Positions 44,170 through 59,524 of a stretch of 64,000 bases of DNA are shown here, in pieces. The notes under the pieces are model-generated. The model was not told where the DNA came from, ran no database searches, and saw only the letters and a list, made by a program, of their open reading frames with translations. The first letter of the stretch is position 1. Each line of letters starts with the position of its first letter. Origin of the DNA: Ptiloglossa arizonensis (Eukaryota > Arthropoda > Insecta > Hymenoptera > Colletidae); contig NW_027478964.1 in assembly GCF_051014685.1 (NCBI RefSeq), positions 62,001 to 126,000 of the forward strand, given 5' to 3'. Both the position numbers and the translations under genes were made by a program.

Positions 44170-46754
44170 ACGTATAACGTCAAGCGTATAACGTATAACG
44201 TATAACGTATAACATATAACGCATAACGTATAACGTATACCGTATAACGTATAACGTCAAACGTATAACGTATAACGTATAACGTATAACGTATAACGTA
44301 TAACGCATAACGTATAACGTACAACGTATAACGTATAACGTATAACGTATAACGTATAACGAATAACGTATAACGTATAACGTATAACGTATAACGTACA
44401 ACGTATAACGTATAACGTATAACGTATAACGCATAACGTATAACGCATAACGTACAACCTATTACATATTACATATAACGTATAACGCACAACGTAAAAC
44501 GTATAACCTATAACATCTAACGTATAACGTATAACGTATAACGTATAACGTATAACGTTTAACGTATAACGTATAACGTATTACGTTTATCCTGTAACGT
44601 CCAACGTATAACGTATAACGTATAACGTATTACATATTACATATAACGTATAACGTACAACGTATAACGTATAACATATAACGTCTAACGTTTAACGCAT
44701 AACGTACAACGTATAACGTATAACGTATAACGTATAACGTATAACGTACATCGTATCACGTATAACGTATATCCTATAACGCATAACGTATATCCTATAA
44801 CGCATAACGTATGGCGTATAACGCATAACGTATACCGTATAACGTAAAACGTCAAGCGTATAACGTATAACGTATAACGTATAACGTATAACGCAAAACG
44901 TATAACGTATACCGTATAACGTATAACGTCAAACGTATAACGTATAACGTATAACGTATAACGAATAACGCATAACGTATAACGTACAACGTATAACGTA
45001 TAACGTATAACGTATTACGTTTAACCTGTAACGTCCAACGTATAACGTATAACGTATAACGTATTACATATTACATATTACATATAACGTATAACGTACA
45101 ACGTATAACGTATAACATATAACGTCTAACGTTTAACGCATAACGTACAACGTATAACGTATAACGTATAACGTATAACGTATAACGTATAACGTATAAC
45201 GTATAACGTATAACGTACAACGTATAACGTATAACGTACATCGTATCACGTATAACGTATATCCTATAACGCATAACGTATATCGTATAACGCATAACGT
45301 ATAGCGTATAACGCATAACGTATACCGTATAACGTATAACGTCAAGCGTATAACGTATAACGTATAACGTATAACGTATAACGTATAACGTATAACGCAT
45401 AACGTATAACGTATACCGTATAACGTATAACCTCAAACGTATAACGTATAACGTATAACGTATAACGTATAACGCATAACGTATAACGTACAACGCATAA
45501 CGTACAACGTGTAACGTATAGCGTATAACGTATAACGTATAACGTACAACGTATAACGTATAACGTATAACGTACAACGTATAACGTATAACGTATAACG
45601 TATAACGCATAACGTATAACGCATAACGTATAACGTATAACGTATAACGTATAACGCATAACGTTTAACGTATAACGTATAACGTATAACGTATAACGTA
45701 TAACGTATAACGTACAAGGTATAACGTATAACGTATAACGTATAACGTATAACGTGTAACCTATAACGTATAACGTATAACGTATAACGTATAACGTATA
45801 ACGTATAACGTACAACGTATCACGTATAACGTATATCCTATAACGCATAACGTATAACGTATAACGTATAACGTATAGCGTACAACGTATAACGTATAAA
45901 ATGTAACGTCTAACGTTTAACGTATAACGTACAACGTATAACGTATAACGCATAACGTATAACGTACAACGTATAACGTATAACATATAACGTCTAACAT
46001 ATAAAGTATAACGTATAACGAATAACGTATAACGTATAACGTATAACGTATAACGTACAACGTATAACGTATAACGTATAACGTATAACGCATAACGTAT
46101 AACGCATAACGTACAACGTATAACGTATAGCGTATAACGTATAACGTATAACGTATAACGTATAACGTATAACGTATAACGTATAACGTATAACGTATAA
46201 CGTATAACGTATAACGTATAACGTATTACATATTACATATAACGTATAACGTACAACGTATAACGTATAACCTATAACGTCTAACGTATAACGTATAACG
46301 TATAACGTATAACGTATAACGTATAACGTATAACGTATAACGTATAACGTATAACGTATAACGTATAGCGTATAACGTATAACGTATTACATATTACATA
46401 TAACGTATAACGTACAACGTACAACGTATAACGTATAGCGTATAACGTATAACGTATAACGTATAACGTATAACGCATAACGTATAACGTATAACGTATA
46501 ACGTATAACGCATAACGTATAACGCATAAAGTATAACGTATAACGTGTAACGTATAACGTATGACGTATCACGTATAAGGTATGACCTATAACGCATAAC
46601 GTACTATATAACCTATAACGTCTAACGTATAACGTATAACGTATAACGTATAACGTATAACGTATAACGTATAACGTATAACGTATAACGTGTAACGTAT
46701 AACGTATAACGTATAACGTATAACGTATAACGTATAACGTATAACGTATAACGT
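44170..46754. repeat. 3.15-kb duplication, copy 1
   Basis: Recurs at about 47318-50010. TGGCGTA at 44812 and 47960 are 3,148 bp apart, which is 450 heptamers minus the 2 bp lost at the CTATATAACC junction at 46604. The same barcode order, including TGGCGTA at 1975 and 8021, shows that this segment is also homologous to the first 6 kb of the window. From about 46,480 the offset grows to 3,260 bp because the right copy has 16 extra units. No gene is seen. Confidence 0.88.
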
Positions 46755-47317
46755 ACAACGTATCACGTATAACGTATAACGTATAACGTATTACGTATAA
46801 CGTATAACGTATAACGTATAGCGTACAACGTATGACGTATAAAATGTAACGTCTAACGTTTAACGTATAACGTACAACGTATAACGTATAACGCATAACG
46901 TATAACGTACAACGTACAACGTATAACGTATAACGTTTAACGTATAACGTATAACGTATAACGTATAACGTATAACGTATAACGTATAACGTATAACGTA
47001 TAACGTATAACGTATAACGAATAACGTATAACGTATAACGTATAACCTATAGCGTACAACGTATAACGTATAAAATGTAACGTCTAACGTTTAACGTATA
47101 ACGTACAACGTATAACGTATAACGCATAACGTATAACGTATAACGCATAACGTATAACGCATAACGTACAACGTATAACGTATAGCGTATAACGTATAAC
47201 GTATAACGTATAACGTATAACGTATAACGTATAACGTTTAACGTATAACGTATAACGTATAACGTATAACGTATAACGTATAACGTATAACGAATAACGT
47301 ATAACTTATAACGTATA
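46755..47317. repeat. 0.56-kb segment shared with 51.4 kb
   Basis: TAAAATG cassettes at 46841 and 47073 correspond to those at 51494 and 51725, and a TAACCTA unit at 47046 corresponds to one at 51699 (offset 4,653 bp = 665 units minus 2 bp). A TATGACG unit just before the first TAAAATG is shared by both copies and is absent from most other cassettes. Confidence 0.84.
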
Positions 47318-50010
47318 ACGTATAACGTCAAGCGTATAACGTATAACGTATAACGTATAACATATAACGCATAACGTATAACGTATACCGTATAACGTAT
47401 AACGTCAAACGTATAACGTATAACGTATAACGTATAACGTATAACGTATAACGCATAACGTATAACGTACAACGTATAACGTATAACGTATAACGTATAA
47501 CGTATAACGAATAACGTATAACGTATAACGTATAACGTATAACGTACAACGTATAACGTATAACGTATAACGTATAACGCATAACGTATAACGCATAACG
47601 TACAACGTATTACATATTACATATAACGTATAACGCACAACGTAAAACGTATAACCTATAACATCTAACGTATAACGTATAACGTATAACGTATAACGTA
47701 TAACGTTTAACGTATAACGTATAACGTATTACGTTTATCCTGTAACGTCCAACGTATAACGTATAACGTATAACGTATTACATATTACATATAACGTATA
47801 ACGTACAACGTATAACGTATAACATATAACGTCTAACGTTTAACGCATAACGTACAACGTATAACGTATAACGTATAACGTATAACGTATAACGTACATC
47901 GTATCACGTATAACGTATATCCTATAACGCATAACGTATATCCTATAACGCATAACGTATGGCGTATAACGCATAACGTATACCGTATAACGTAAAACGT
48001 CAAGCGTATAACGTATAACGTATAACGTATAACGTATAACGCAAAACGTATAACGTATACCGTATAACGTATAACGTCAAACGTATAACGTATAACGTAT
48101 AACGTATAACGAATAACGCATAACGTATAACGTACAACGTATAACGTATAACGTATAACGTATTACGTTTAACCTGTAACGTCCAACGTATAACGTATAA
48201 CGTATAACGTATTACATATTACATATTACATATAACGTATAACGTACAACGTATAACGTATAACATATAACGTCTAACGTTTAACGCATAACGTACAACG
48301 TATAACGTATAACGTATAACGTATAACGTATAACGTATAACGTATAACGTATAACGTATAACGTACAACGTATAACGTATAACGTACATCGTATCACGTA
48401 TAACGTATATCCTATAACGCATAACGTATATCCTATAACGCATAACGTATAGCGTATAACGCATAACGTATACCGTATAACGTATAACGTCAAGCGTATA
48501 ACGTATAACGTATAACGTATAACGTATAACGTATAACGTATAACGCATAACGTATAACGTATACCGTATAACGTATAACCTCAAACGTATAACGTATAAC
48601 GTATAACGTATAACGTATAACGCATAACGTATAACGTACAACGCATAACGTACAACGTGTAACGTATAGCGTATAACGTATAACGTATAACGTACAACGT
48701 ATAACGTATAACGTATAACGTACAACGTATAACGTATAACGTATAACGTATAACGCATAACGTATAACGCATAACGTATAACGTATAACGTATAACGTAT
48801 AACGCATAACGTTTAACGTATAACGTATAACGTATAACGTATAACGTATAACGTATAACGTACAAGGTATAACGTATAACGTATAACGTATAACGTATAA
48901 CGTGTAACCTATAACGTATAACGTATAACGTATAACGTATAACGTATAACGTATAACGTACAACGTATCACGTATAACGTATATCCTATAACGCATAACG
49001 TATAACGTATAACGTATAACGTATAGCGTACAACGTATAACGTATAAAATGTAACGTCTAACGTTTAACGTATAACGTACAACGTATAACGTATAACGCA
49101 TAACGTATAACGTACAACGTATAACGTATAACATATAACGTCTAACGTATAAAGTATAACGTATAACGAATAACGTATAACGTATAACGTATAACGTATA
49201 ACGTACAACGTATAACGTATAACGTATAACGTATAACGCATAACGTATAACGCATAACGTACAACGTATAACGTATAGCGTATAACGTATAACGTATAAC
49301 GTATAACGTATAACGTATAACGTATAACGTATAACGTATAACGTATAACGTATAACGTATAACGTATAACGTATTACATATTACATATAACGTATAACGT
49401 ACAACGTATAACGTATAACCTATAACGTCTAACGTATAACGTATAACGTATAACGTATAACGTATAACGTATAACGTATAACGTATAACGTATAACGTAT
49501 AACGTATAACGTATAGCGTATAACGTATAACGTATTACATATTACATATAACGTATAACGTACAACGTACAACGTATAACGTATAGCGTATAACGTATAA
49601 CGTATAACGTATAACGTATAACGCATAACGTATAACGTATAACGTATAACGTATAACGTATAACGCATAACGTATAACGTATAACGAATAACGTATAACG
49701 TATTACGTATAACGTATAACGTATAACGTATAACGTATAACGTATAACGTATAACGTATAACGTATAACGCATAACGTATAACGCATAAAGTATAACGTA
49801 TAACGTGTAACGTATAACGTATGACGTATCACGTATAAGGTATGACCTATAACGCATAACGTACTATATAACCTATAACGTCTAACGTATAACGTATAAC
49901 GTATAACGTATAACGTATAACGTATAACGTATAACGTATAACGTATAACGTGTAACGTATAACGTATAACGTATAACGTATAACGTATAACGTATAACGT
50001 ATAACGTATA
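47318..50010. repeat. 3.15-kb duplication, copy 2
   Basis: Copy of about 44170-46754 at an offset of 3,148 bp, with a 112-bp (16-unit) gain before the phase break at 49864. A substitution is visible in the TATCCTA cluster: left copy TATCGTA near 45,288, right copy TATCCTA near 48,436. No gene is seen. Confidence 0.87.
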
Positions 50011-51407
50011 ACGAATAACGTATAACGTATTACGTATAACGTATAACGTATAACGTATAACGTATAACGTATAACGTATAACGTATAACGTATAACGTAT
50101 AACGTACAACGTATCACGTATAACGTATATCCTATAACGCATAACGTATAACGTATAACGTATAACGTATAGCGTACAACGTATAACGTATAAAATGTAA
50201 CGTCTAACGTTTAACGTATAACGTACAACGTATAACGTATAACGCATAACGTATAACGTACAACGTATAACGTATAACATATAACGTCTAACGTATAAAG
50301 TATAACGTATAACGAATAACGTATAACGTATAACGTATAACGTATAACGTACAACGTATAACGTATAACGTATAACGTATAACGCATAACGTATAACGCA
50401 TAACGTACAACGTATAACGTATAGCGTATAACGTATAACGTATAACGTATAACGTATAACGTATAACGTATAACGTATAACGTATAACGTATAACGTATA
50501 ACGTATAACGTATAACGTATTACATATTACATATAACGTATAACGTACAACGTATAACGTATAACCTATAACGTCTAACGTATAACGTATAACGTATAAC
50601 GTATAACGTATAACGTATAACGTATAACGTATAACGTATAACGTATAACGTATAACGCATAACGTATAACGTATAACGAATAACGTATAACGTATTACGT
50701 ATAACGTATAACGTATAACGTATAACGTATAACGTATAACGTATAACGTATAACGTATAACGTATAACGTACAACGTATCACGTATAACGTATATCCTAT
50801 AACGCATAACGTATAACGTATAACGTATAACGTATAGCGTACAACGTATAACGTATAAAATGTAACGTCTAACGTTTAACGTATAACGTACAACGTATAA
50901 CGTATAACGCATAACGTATAACGTACAACGTATAACGTATAACATATAACGTCTAACGTATAAAGTATAACGTATAACGAATAACGTATAACGTATAACG
51001 TATAACGTATAACGTACAACGTATAACGTATAACGTATAACGTATAACGCATAACGTATAACGCATAACGTACAACGTATAACGTATAGCGTATAACGTA
51101 TAACGTATAACGTATAACGTATAACGTATAACGTATAACGTATAACGTATAACGTATAACGTATAACGTATAACGTATAACGTATTACATATTACATATA
51201 ACGTATAACGTACAACGTATAACGTATAACCTATAACGTCTAACGTATAACGTATAACGTATAACGTATAACGTATAACGTATAACGTATAACGTATAAC
51301 GTATAACGTATAACGTATAACGTATAGCGTATAACGTATAACGTATTACATATTACATATAACGTATAACGTACAACGTACAACGTATAACGTATAGCGT
51401 ATAACGT
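50011..51407. repeat. Tandem 0.64-0.67-kb TAAAATG blocks
   Basis: TAAAATG cassettes at 49046, 50192, 50857 and 51494 are spaced 1,146 bp (164 units minus 2), 665 bp (95 units) and 637 bp (91 units). Each is followed by the same order of units: TAACGTC, TAACGTT, CAACGTA, then a TAAAGTA unit and a TTACATA pair. The first interval contains the CTATATAACC phase break; the later ones have lost it. Confidence 0.85.
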
Positions 51408-53244
51408 ACAACGTATCACGTATAACGTATAACGTATAACGTATTACGTATAACGTATAACGTATAACGTATAGCGTACAACGTATGACGTATAAAATGT
51501 AACGTCTAACGTTTAACGTATAACGTACAACGTATAACGTATAACGCATAACGTATAACGTACAACGTACAACGTATAACGTATAACGTTTAACGTATAA
51601 CGTATAACGTATAACGTATAACGTATAACGTATAACGTATAACGTATAACGTATAACGTATAACGTATAACGAATAACGTATAACGTATAACGTATAACC
51701 TATAGCGTACAACGTATAACGTATAAAATGTAACGTCTAACGTTTAACGTATAACGTACAACGTATAACGTATAACGCATAACGTATAACGTATAACGCA
51801 TAACGTATAACGCATAACGTACAACGTATAACGTATAGCGTATAACGTATAACGTATAACGTATAACGTATAACGTATAACGTATAACGTATAACGTTTA
51901 ACGTATAACGTATAACGTATAACGTATAACGTATAACGTATAACGTATAACGAATAACGTATAACTTATAACGTATAACGTATAACGTACAACGTATAAC
52001 GTATAACGTATAACGTATAACGTATAACGTGTAACGTATAACGTGTAACGTATAACGTATTACGTATTACGTATAACCTATAACGTCTAACGTATAACGT
52101 ATAACGTATAACGCATAACGTAAAACGTATAACGTATTACGTTTAGCCTGTAACGTCCAACGTATAACGTATAACGTATAACGTATTACATATTACATAT
52201 AACGTATAACGTACAACGTATAACGTATAACATATAACGTCTAACGTTTAACGCATAACGTACAACGTATAATGTAAAACGTATAACGTATAACGTATAA
52301 CGAATAACGTATAACGTATAACGTATAACGTATAACGTATAACGTATAACGTATAACGTACAACGTATAACGTATAACGTATAACGTATAACGCATAACG
52401 TATAACGCATAACGTACAACGTATAACGTATAGCGTATAACGTATAACGTATAACGTATAACGTATAACGTATAACGCATAACGTATAACGTACAACGTA
52501 TAACGTATAACATATAATGTCTAACGTTTAACGTATAACGTACAACGTATAACGTATAACGTATAACGTACAACGTATCACGTATAACGTATAACGCATA
52601 ACGTATAACGTACAACGTATCACGTATAACGTATATCCTATAACGCATAACGTATAACGTATAACGTATAACGTATAGCGTACAATGTATAACGTATAAA
52701 ATGTAACGTCTAACGTTTAACATATAACGCATAACGTATAACGTATAACGAATAACGTATAACGAATAACGTATAACGTATAACGTACAACGTATAACGT
52801 ATAACGTATAACGTATAACGCATAACGTATAACGCATAACGTATAACGTATAACGTATAACGTATAACGTATAACGTTTAACGTATAACGTATAACGTAT
52901 AACGTATAACGTATAACGTATAACGTATAACGAATAACGTATAACGTATAACGTATAACGAATAACGTACAAGGTATAACGTATAACGTATAACGTATAA
53001 CGTATAACGTATAACGTGTAACCTATAACGTATAACGTATAACGTATAACGTATAACGTGTAACCTATATCGTATAACGTATAACGTATAACGTATAACG
53101 TATAACGTACAACGTATCACGTATAACGTATATCCTATAACGCATAACGTATAACGTATAACGTATAACGTATAACGTATAACGTATAACGCATAACGTA
53201 TAACGCATAACGTACAACGTATAACGTATAGCGTATAACGTATA
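51408..53244. repeat. Right-domain segment with window-start homology
   Basis: 51408-51971 repeats 46755-47317. From about 51,965 the order TAACTTA, two GTGTAAC units, a TTACGTA pair, GTAAAAC and TTTAGCC/TGTAACG/TCCAACG matches 56,996 onward (offset 5,031 bp = 719 units minus 2) and also positions 285-410. A TAAAATG cassette lies at about 52698. The rest is mutated heptamers without an obvious long partner. No gene is seen. Confidence 0.82.
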
Positions 53245-54860
53245 ACGTATAACGTATAACGTATAACGTATAACGTACAACGTATCACGTATAACGTATA
53301 TCCTATATCGCATAATGTATAACGTATAACGTATAACGTATAGCGTACAACGTATAACGTATAAAATGTAACGTCTAACGTTTAACGTATAAAGTACAAC
53401 GTATAACGTATAACGCATAACGTATAACGTACAACGTATAACGTATACCGTATTACGCATAACCTATAACGTCTAACGTATAACGTATAACTTATATCGT
53501 ATAACGTATAACGAATAACGTATAACGTATAACGTATAACGTATAACGTTTAACGTATAACGTATAACGTATAACGTATAACGTATAACGTATAACGTAT
53601 AACGTATAACGTATAACCTATAACGTATAACGTATAACGTATAACGTATAACGTATAGCGTATAACGTATAACGTATTACATATTACATATAACGTATAA
53701 CGTACAACGTATAACGTATAACCTATAACGTCTAACGTATAACGTATAACGTATAACGTATAACGTATAACGTATAACGTATAACGTATTACGTTCAACC
53801 TGTAACGTCCAACGTATAACGTATAACGTATAACGTATTACTTATTACATATAACGTATAACGTACAACGTATAACGTATAACATATAACGTCTAACGTT
53901 TAACGCATAACGTACAACGTATAACGTATAACGTATAACGTATAACGTATAACGTATAACGTATAACGTACAACGTATAACGTATAACGTACAACGTATC
54001 ACGTATAACGTATATCCTATAACGCATAACGTATGTCCTATAACGCATAACGTATAGCGTATAACGCATAACGTATACCGTATAACGTATAACGTCAAGC
54101 GTATAACGTATAACGTATAACGCATAACGTATAACGTATGCCGTATAACGTATAACGTCAAACGTATAACGTATAACGTATAACGTATAACGTATAACGC
54201 ATAACGTATAACGTACAACGTATAACGTATAACGTATAACGTATAACGTATAACGTATAACGTATAACGAATAACGTATAACGTATAACGTATAACGTAT
54301 AACGTACAACGTATAACGTATAACGTATAACGTATAACGCATAACGTATAACACATAACGTATAACGTATATCCTATAACGCATAACGTATAACGTATAA
54401 CGTATAACGTATAGCGTACAACGTATAACGTATAAAATGTAACGTCTAACGTTTAACGTATAACGCATAACGTATAACGTATAACGAATAACGTATAACG
54501 TATAACGTATAACGTATAACGTACAACATATAACGTATAACGTATAACGTATAACGCATAACGTATAACGCATAACGTATAACGTATAACGTATAACGTA
54601 TAACGTATAACGTTTAACGTATAACGTATAACGTATAACGTATAACGTATAACGTATAACGTATAACGTATAACGAATAACGTATAACGTATAACGTATA
54701 ACGCATAACGTACAAGGTATAACGTATAACGTATAACGTATAACGTATAACGTGTAACCTATAACGTATAACGTATAACGTATAACGTATAACGTACAAC
54801 GTATCACGTATAACGTATATCCTATAACGCATAACGTATAACGTATAACGTATAACGTAT
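53245..54860. repeat. 4.04-kb-offset repeat, copy 1
   Basis: Recurs at about 57282-59080. TAAAATG at 53363 and 57400 are 4,037 bp apart; from about 53,550 the offset is 4,044 bp (578 units minus 2 bp, with the phase break at 55637 in between). By the TAAAATG at 54434 and 58639 it has grown to 4,205 bp, so the right copy holds 23 extra units. A TTACTTA unit near 53,840 is a rare marker shared with 57,885. Confidence 0.85.
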
Positions 54861-57281
54861 AGCGTACAACGTATAACGTATAACGTATAACGTATAACGT
54901 ATAATGTATAACGCATAACGTATAACGTATACCGTATAACGTATAACGTCAAACGTATAACGTATAACGTATAACGTATAACGTATAACGCATAACGTAT
55001 AACGTACAACGTATAACGTATAACGTATAACGTATAACGTATAACGAATAACGTATAACGTATAACGTATAACGTATAACGTACAACGTATAACGTATGA
55101 CCTATGACGCATAACGTATAACGTATAACGCATAACGTACAACGTATAACGTACAACGTATAACGTATAACGTATAACGTATAACGTATAACGTATAACG
55201 TATAACGTATAACGTATAACGTATAACGGATAACGTATAACGTATAACGTATAATGTACAACGTATAACGTATAACGTATAACGTATAACGTATAACGTA
55301 TAACGTATAACGTATAACGTATAACGTATAACGTATAACGTATAACGTATAACGTATAACGTATAACGTATAACGTATAACGTATAACGTATAACGTATA
55401 ACGTATAACGTATAACGTATAACGAATAACGTATAACGTATAACGTATAACGTATAACGTACAACGTATAACGTATAACGTATTACGTATAACATATAAC
55501 GTATAACGTATAACGTATAACGTATAACGTATAACGTATAACGCATAACGTATAACGCATAACGTATAACGTATAACGTGTAACGTATAACGTATGACGT
55601 ATCACGTATAAGGTATGACCTATAACGCATAACGTACTATATAACCTATAACGTCTAACGTATAACGTATAACGTATAACGTATAACGTATAACGTATAA
55701 CGTATAACGTATAACGTATAACGTATAACGTATAACGTATAACGTATAACGTATAACGTATAACGTATAACGTATAACGTATAACGTATAACGTATAACG
55801 TATAACGTATAACGTATAACGTATAACGTATAACGTATAACGTATAACGTATAACGTATAACGTATAACGTATAACGTATAACGTATAACGTATAACGTA
55901 TAACGTATAACGTATAACGTATAGCGTATAACGCATAACGTATACCGTATAACGTATAACGTCAAGCGTATAACGTATAACGTATAACGTATAACGTATA
56001 ACGTATAACGCATAACGTATAACGTATACCGTATAACGTATAACGTCAAACGTATAACGTATAACGTATAACGTATAACGTATAACGCATAACGTATAAC
56101 GTACAACGTATAACGTATAACGTATAACGTATAACGTATAACGAATAACGTATAACGTATAACGTATAACGTATAACGTACAACGTATAACGTATAACGT
56201 ATAACGTATAACGCATAACGTATAACGCATAACGTACAACGTATAACGTATAGCGTATAACGTATAACGTATAACGTATAACGTATAACGCATAACGTAT
56301 AACGTATAACGAATAACGTATAACGTATTACGTATAACGTATAACGTATAACGTATAACGTATAACGTATAATGTATAACGTATAACGTATAACGCATAA
56401 CGTATAACGCATAACGTATAACGTATAACGTATAACGTATAACGTATAACGCATAACGTATAACGTACAACGTATAACGTATAACGTATAACGTATAACG
56501 TATAACGAATAACGTATAACGTATAACGTATAACGTATAACGTACAACGTATAACGTATAACGTATAACGTATAACGCATAACGTATAACGCATAACGTA
56601 CAACGTATAACGTATAGCGTATAACGTATAACGTATAACGTATAACGTATAACGCATAACGTATAACGTATAACGAATAACGTATAACGTATTACGTATA
56701 ACGTATAACGTATAACGTATAACGTATAACGTATAGCGTACAACGTATAACGTATAAAATGTAACGTCTAACGTTTAACGTATAACGTACAACGTATAAC
56801 GTATAACGCATAACGTATAACGTATAACGCATAACGTATAACGCATAACGTACAACGTATAACGTATAGCGTATAACGTATAACGTATAACGTATAACGT
56901 ATAACGTATAACGTATAACGTATAACGTTTAACGTATAACGTATAACGTATAACGTATAACGTATAACGTATAACGTATAACGAATAACGTATAACTTAT
57001 AACGTATAACGTATAACGTACAACGTATAACGTATAACGTATAACGTATAACGTATAACGTGTAACGTATAACGTGTAACGTATAACGTATTACGTATTA
57101 CGTATAACCTATAAAGTCTAACGTATAACGTATAACGTATAACGCATAACGTAAAACGTATAACGTATTACGTTTAGCCTGTAACGTCCAACGTATAACG
57201 TATAACGTATAACGTATTACATATTACATATAACGTATAACGTACAACGTATAACGTATAACATATAACGTCTAACGTTTA
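54861..57281. repeat. Segment with the longest pure run
   Basis: Contains the longest uninterrupted pure heptamer run I noticed, about 55,655-55,920 (roughly 265 bp, 38 units), and another of about 160 bp at 55,262-55,422. The CTATATAACC phase break lies at 55637. From 56,930 to 57,477 it matches 59,086-59,633 at 2,156 bp (308 units), using the TAACTTA marker at 56996 and 59152. A TAAAATG cassette lies at 56756. Confidence 0.82.
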
Positions 57282-59085
57282 ACGTATAACGTATAACGTA
57301 TAACGTATAACGTACAACGTATCACGTATAACGTATATCCTATATCGCATAATGTATAACGTATAACGTATAACGTATAGCGTACAACGTATAACGTATA
57401 AAATGTAACGTCTAACGTTTAACGTATAAAGTACCACGTATAACGTATAACGCATAACGTATAACGTACAACGTATAACGTATACCGTATTACGCATAAC
57501 CTATAACGTCTAACGTATAACGTATAACTTATATCGTATAACGTATAACGAATAACGTATAACGTATAACGTATAACGTATAACGTATAACGTTTAACGT
57601 ATAACGTATAACGTATAACGTATAACGTATAACGTATAACGTATAACGTATAACGTATAACCTATAACGCATAACGTATAACGTATAACGTATAACGTAT
57701 AGCGTATAACGTATAACGTATTACATATTACATATAACGTATAACGTACAACGTATAACGTATAACCTATAACGTCTAACGTATAACGTATAACGTATAA
57801 CGTATAACGTATAACGTATAACGTATAACGTATTACGTTCAACCTGTAACGTCCAACGTATAACGTATAACGTATAACGTATTACTTATTACATATAACG
57901 TATAACGTACAACGTATAACGTATAACATATAACGTCTAACGTTTAACGCATAACGTACAACGTATAACGTATAACGTATAACGTATAACGTATAACGTA
58001 TAACGTATAACGTACAACGTATAACGTATAACGTACAACGTATCACGTATAACGTATATCCTATAACGCATAACGTATATCCTATAACGCATAACGTATA
58101 GCGTATAACGCATAACGTATACCGTATAACGTATAACGTCAAGCGTATAACGTATAAGGTATAACGCATAACGTATAACGTATGCCGTATAACGTATAAC
58201 GTCAAACGTCAAACGTATAACGTATAACGTATAACGTATAACGTATAACGCATAACGTATAACGTACAACGTATAACGTATAACGTATAACGTATAACGT
58301 ATAACGTATAACGAATAACGTATAACGTATAACGTATAACGTATAACGTACAACGTATAACGTATAACGTATAACGTATAACGCATAACGTATAACACAT
58401 AACGTACAACGTATAACGTATAGCGTATAACGTATAACGTATAACGTATAACGTATAACGCATAACGTATAACGTATAACGTATAACGTTTAACGTATAA
58501 CGTATAACGTATAACGTATAACGTATAACGTATAACGTATAACGTACAACGTATCACGTATAACGTATATCCTATAACGCATAACGTATAACGTATAACG
58601 TATAACGTATAACGTATAGCGTACAACGTATAACGTATAAAATGTAACGTCTAACGTTTAACGTATAACGCATAACGTATAACGTATAACGAATAACGTA
58701 TAACGTATAACGTATAACGTATAACGTACAACATATAACGTATAACGTATAACGTATAACGCATAACGTATAACGCATAACGTATAACGTATAACGTATA
58801 ACGTATAACGTATAACGTTTAACGTATAACGTATAACGTATAACGTATAACGTATAACGTATAACGTATAACGTATAACGAATAACGTATAACGTATAAC
58901 GTATAACGCATAACGTACAAGGTATAACGTATAACGTATAACGTATAACGTATAACGTATAACGTATAACGTGTAACCTATAACGTATAACGTATAACGT
59001 ATAACGTATAACGTACAACGTATCACGTATAACGTATATCCTATAACGCATAACGTATAACGTATAACGTATAACGTATAACGTT
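57282..59085. repeat. 4.04-kb-offset repeat, copy 2
   Basis: Copy of 53245-54860 (see the offsets there). A visible difference is CACGTA near 57,433 (GTACCACG) where the left copy has CAACGTA near 53,396. The same CCACG change occurs at 59,588 and 60,564, so the later blocks descend from this copy rather than from the left one. No gene is seen. Confidence 0.84.
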
Positions 59086-59524
59086 TAACGTATAACGTAT
59101 AACGTATAACGTATAACGTATAACGTATAACGTATAACGAATAACGTATAACTTATAACGTATAACGTATAACGTACAACGTATAACGTATAACGTATAA
59201 CGTATAACGTATAACGTGTAACGTATAACGTGTAACGTATAACGTATTACGTATTACGTATAACCTATAAAGTCTAACGTATAACGTATAACGTATAACG
59301 CATAACGTAAAACGTATAACGTATTACGTTTAGCCTGTAACGTCCAACGTATAACGTATAACGTATAACGTATTACATATTACATATAACGTATAACGTA
59401 CAACGTATAACGTATAACATATAACGTCTAACGTTTAACGTATAACGTATAACGTATAACGTATAACGTACAACGTATCACGTATAACGTATATCCTATA
59501 TCGCATAATGTATAACGTATAACG
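59086..59524. repeat. Copy of 56930-57477 leading into the 976-bp tandem
   Basis: Matches the left copy at 2,156 bp, with the TAACTTA marker at 59152 and the TTTAGCC unit near 59,330. It runs into the tandem 976-bp blocks without a break. Confidence 0.82.
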
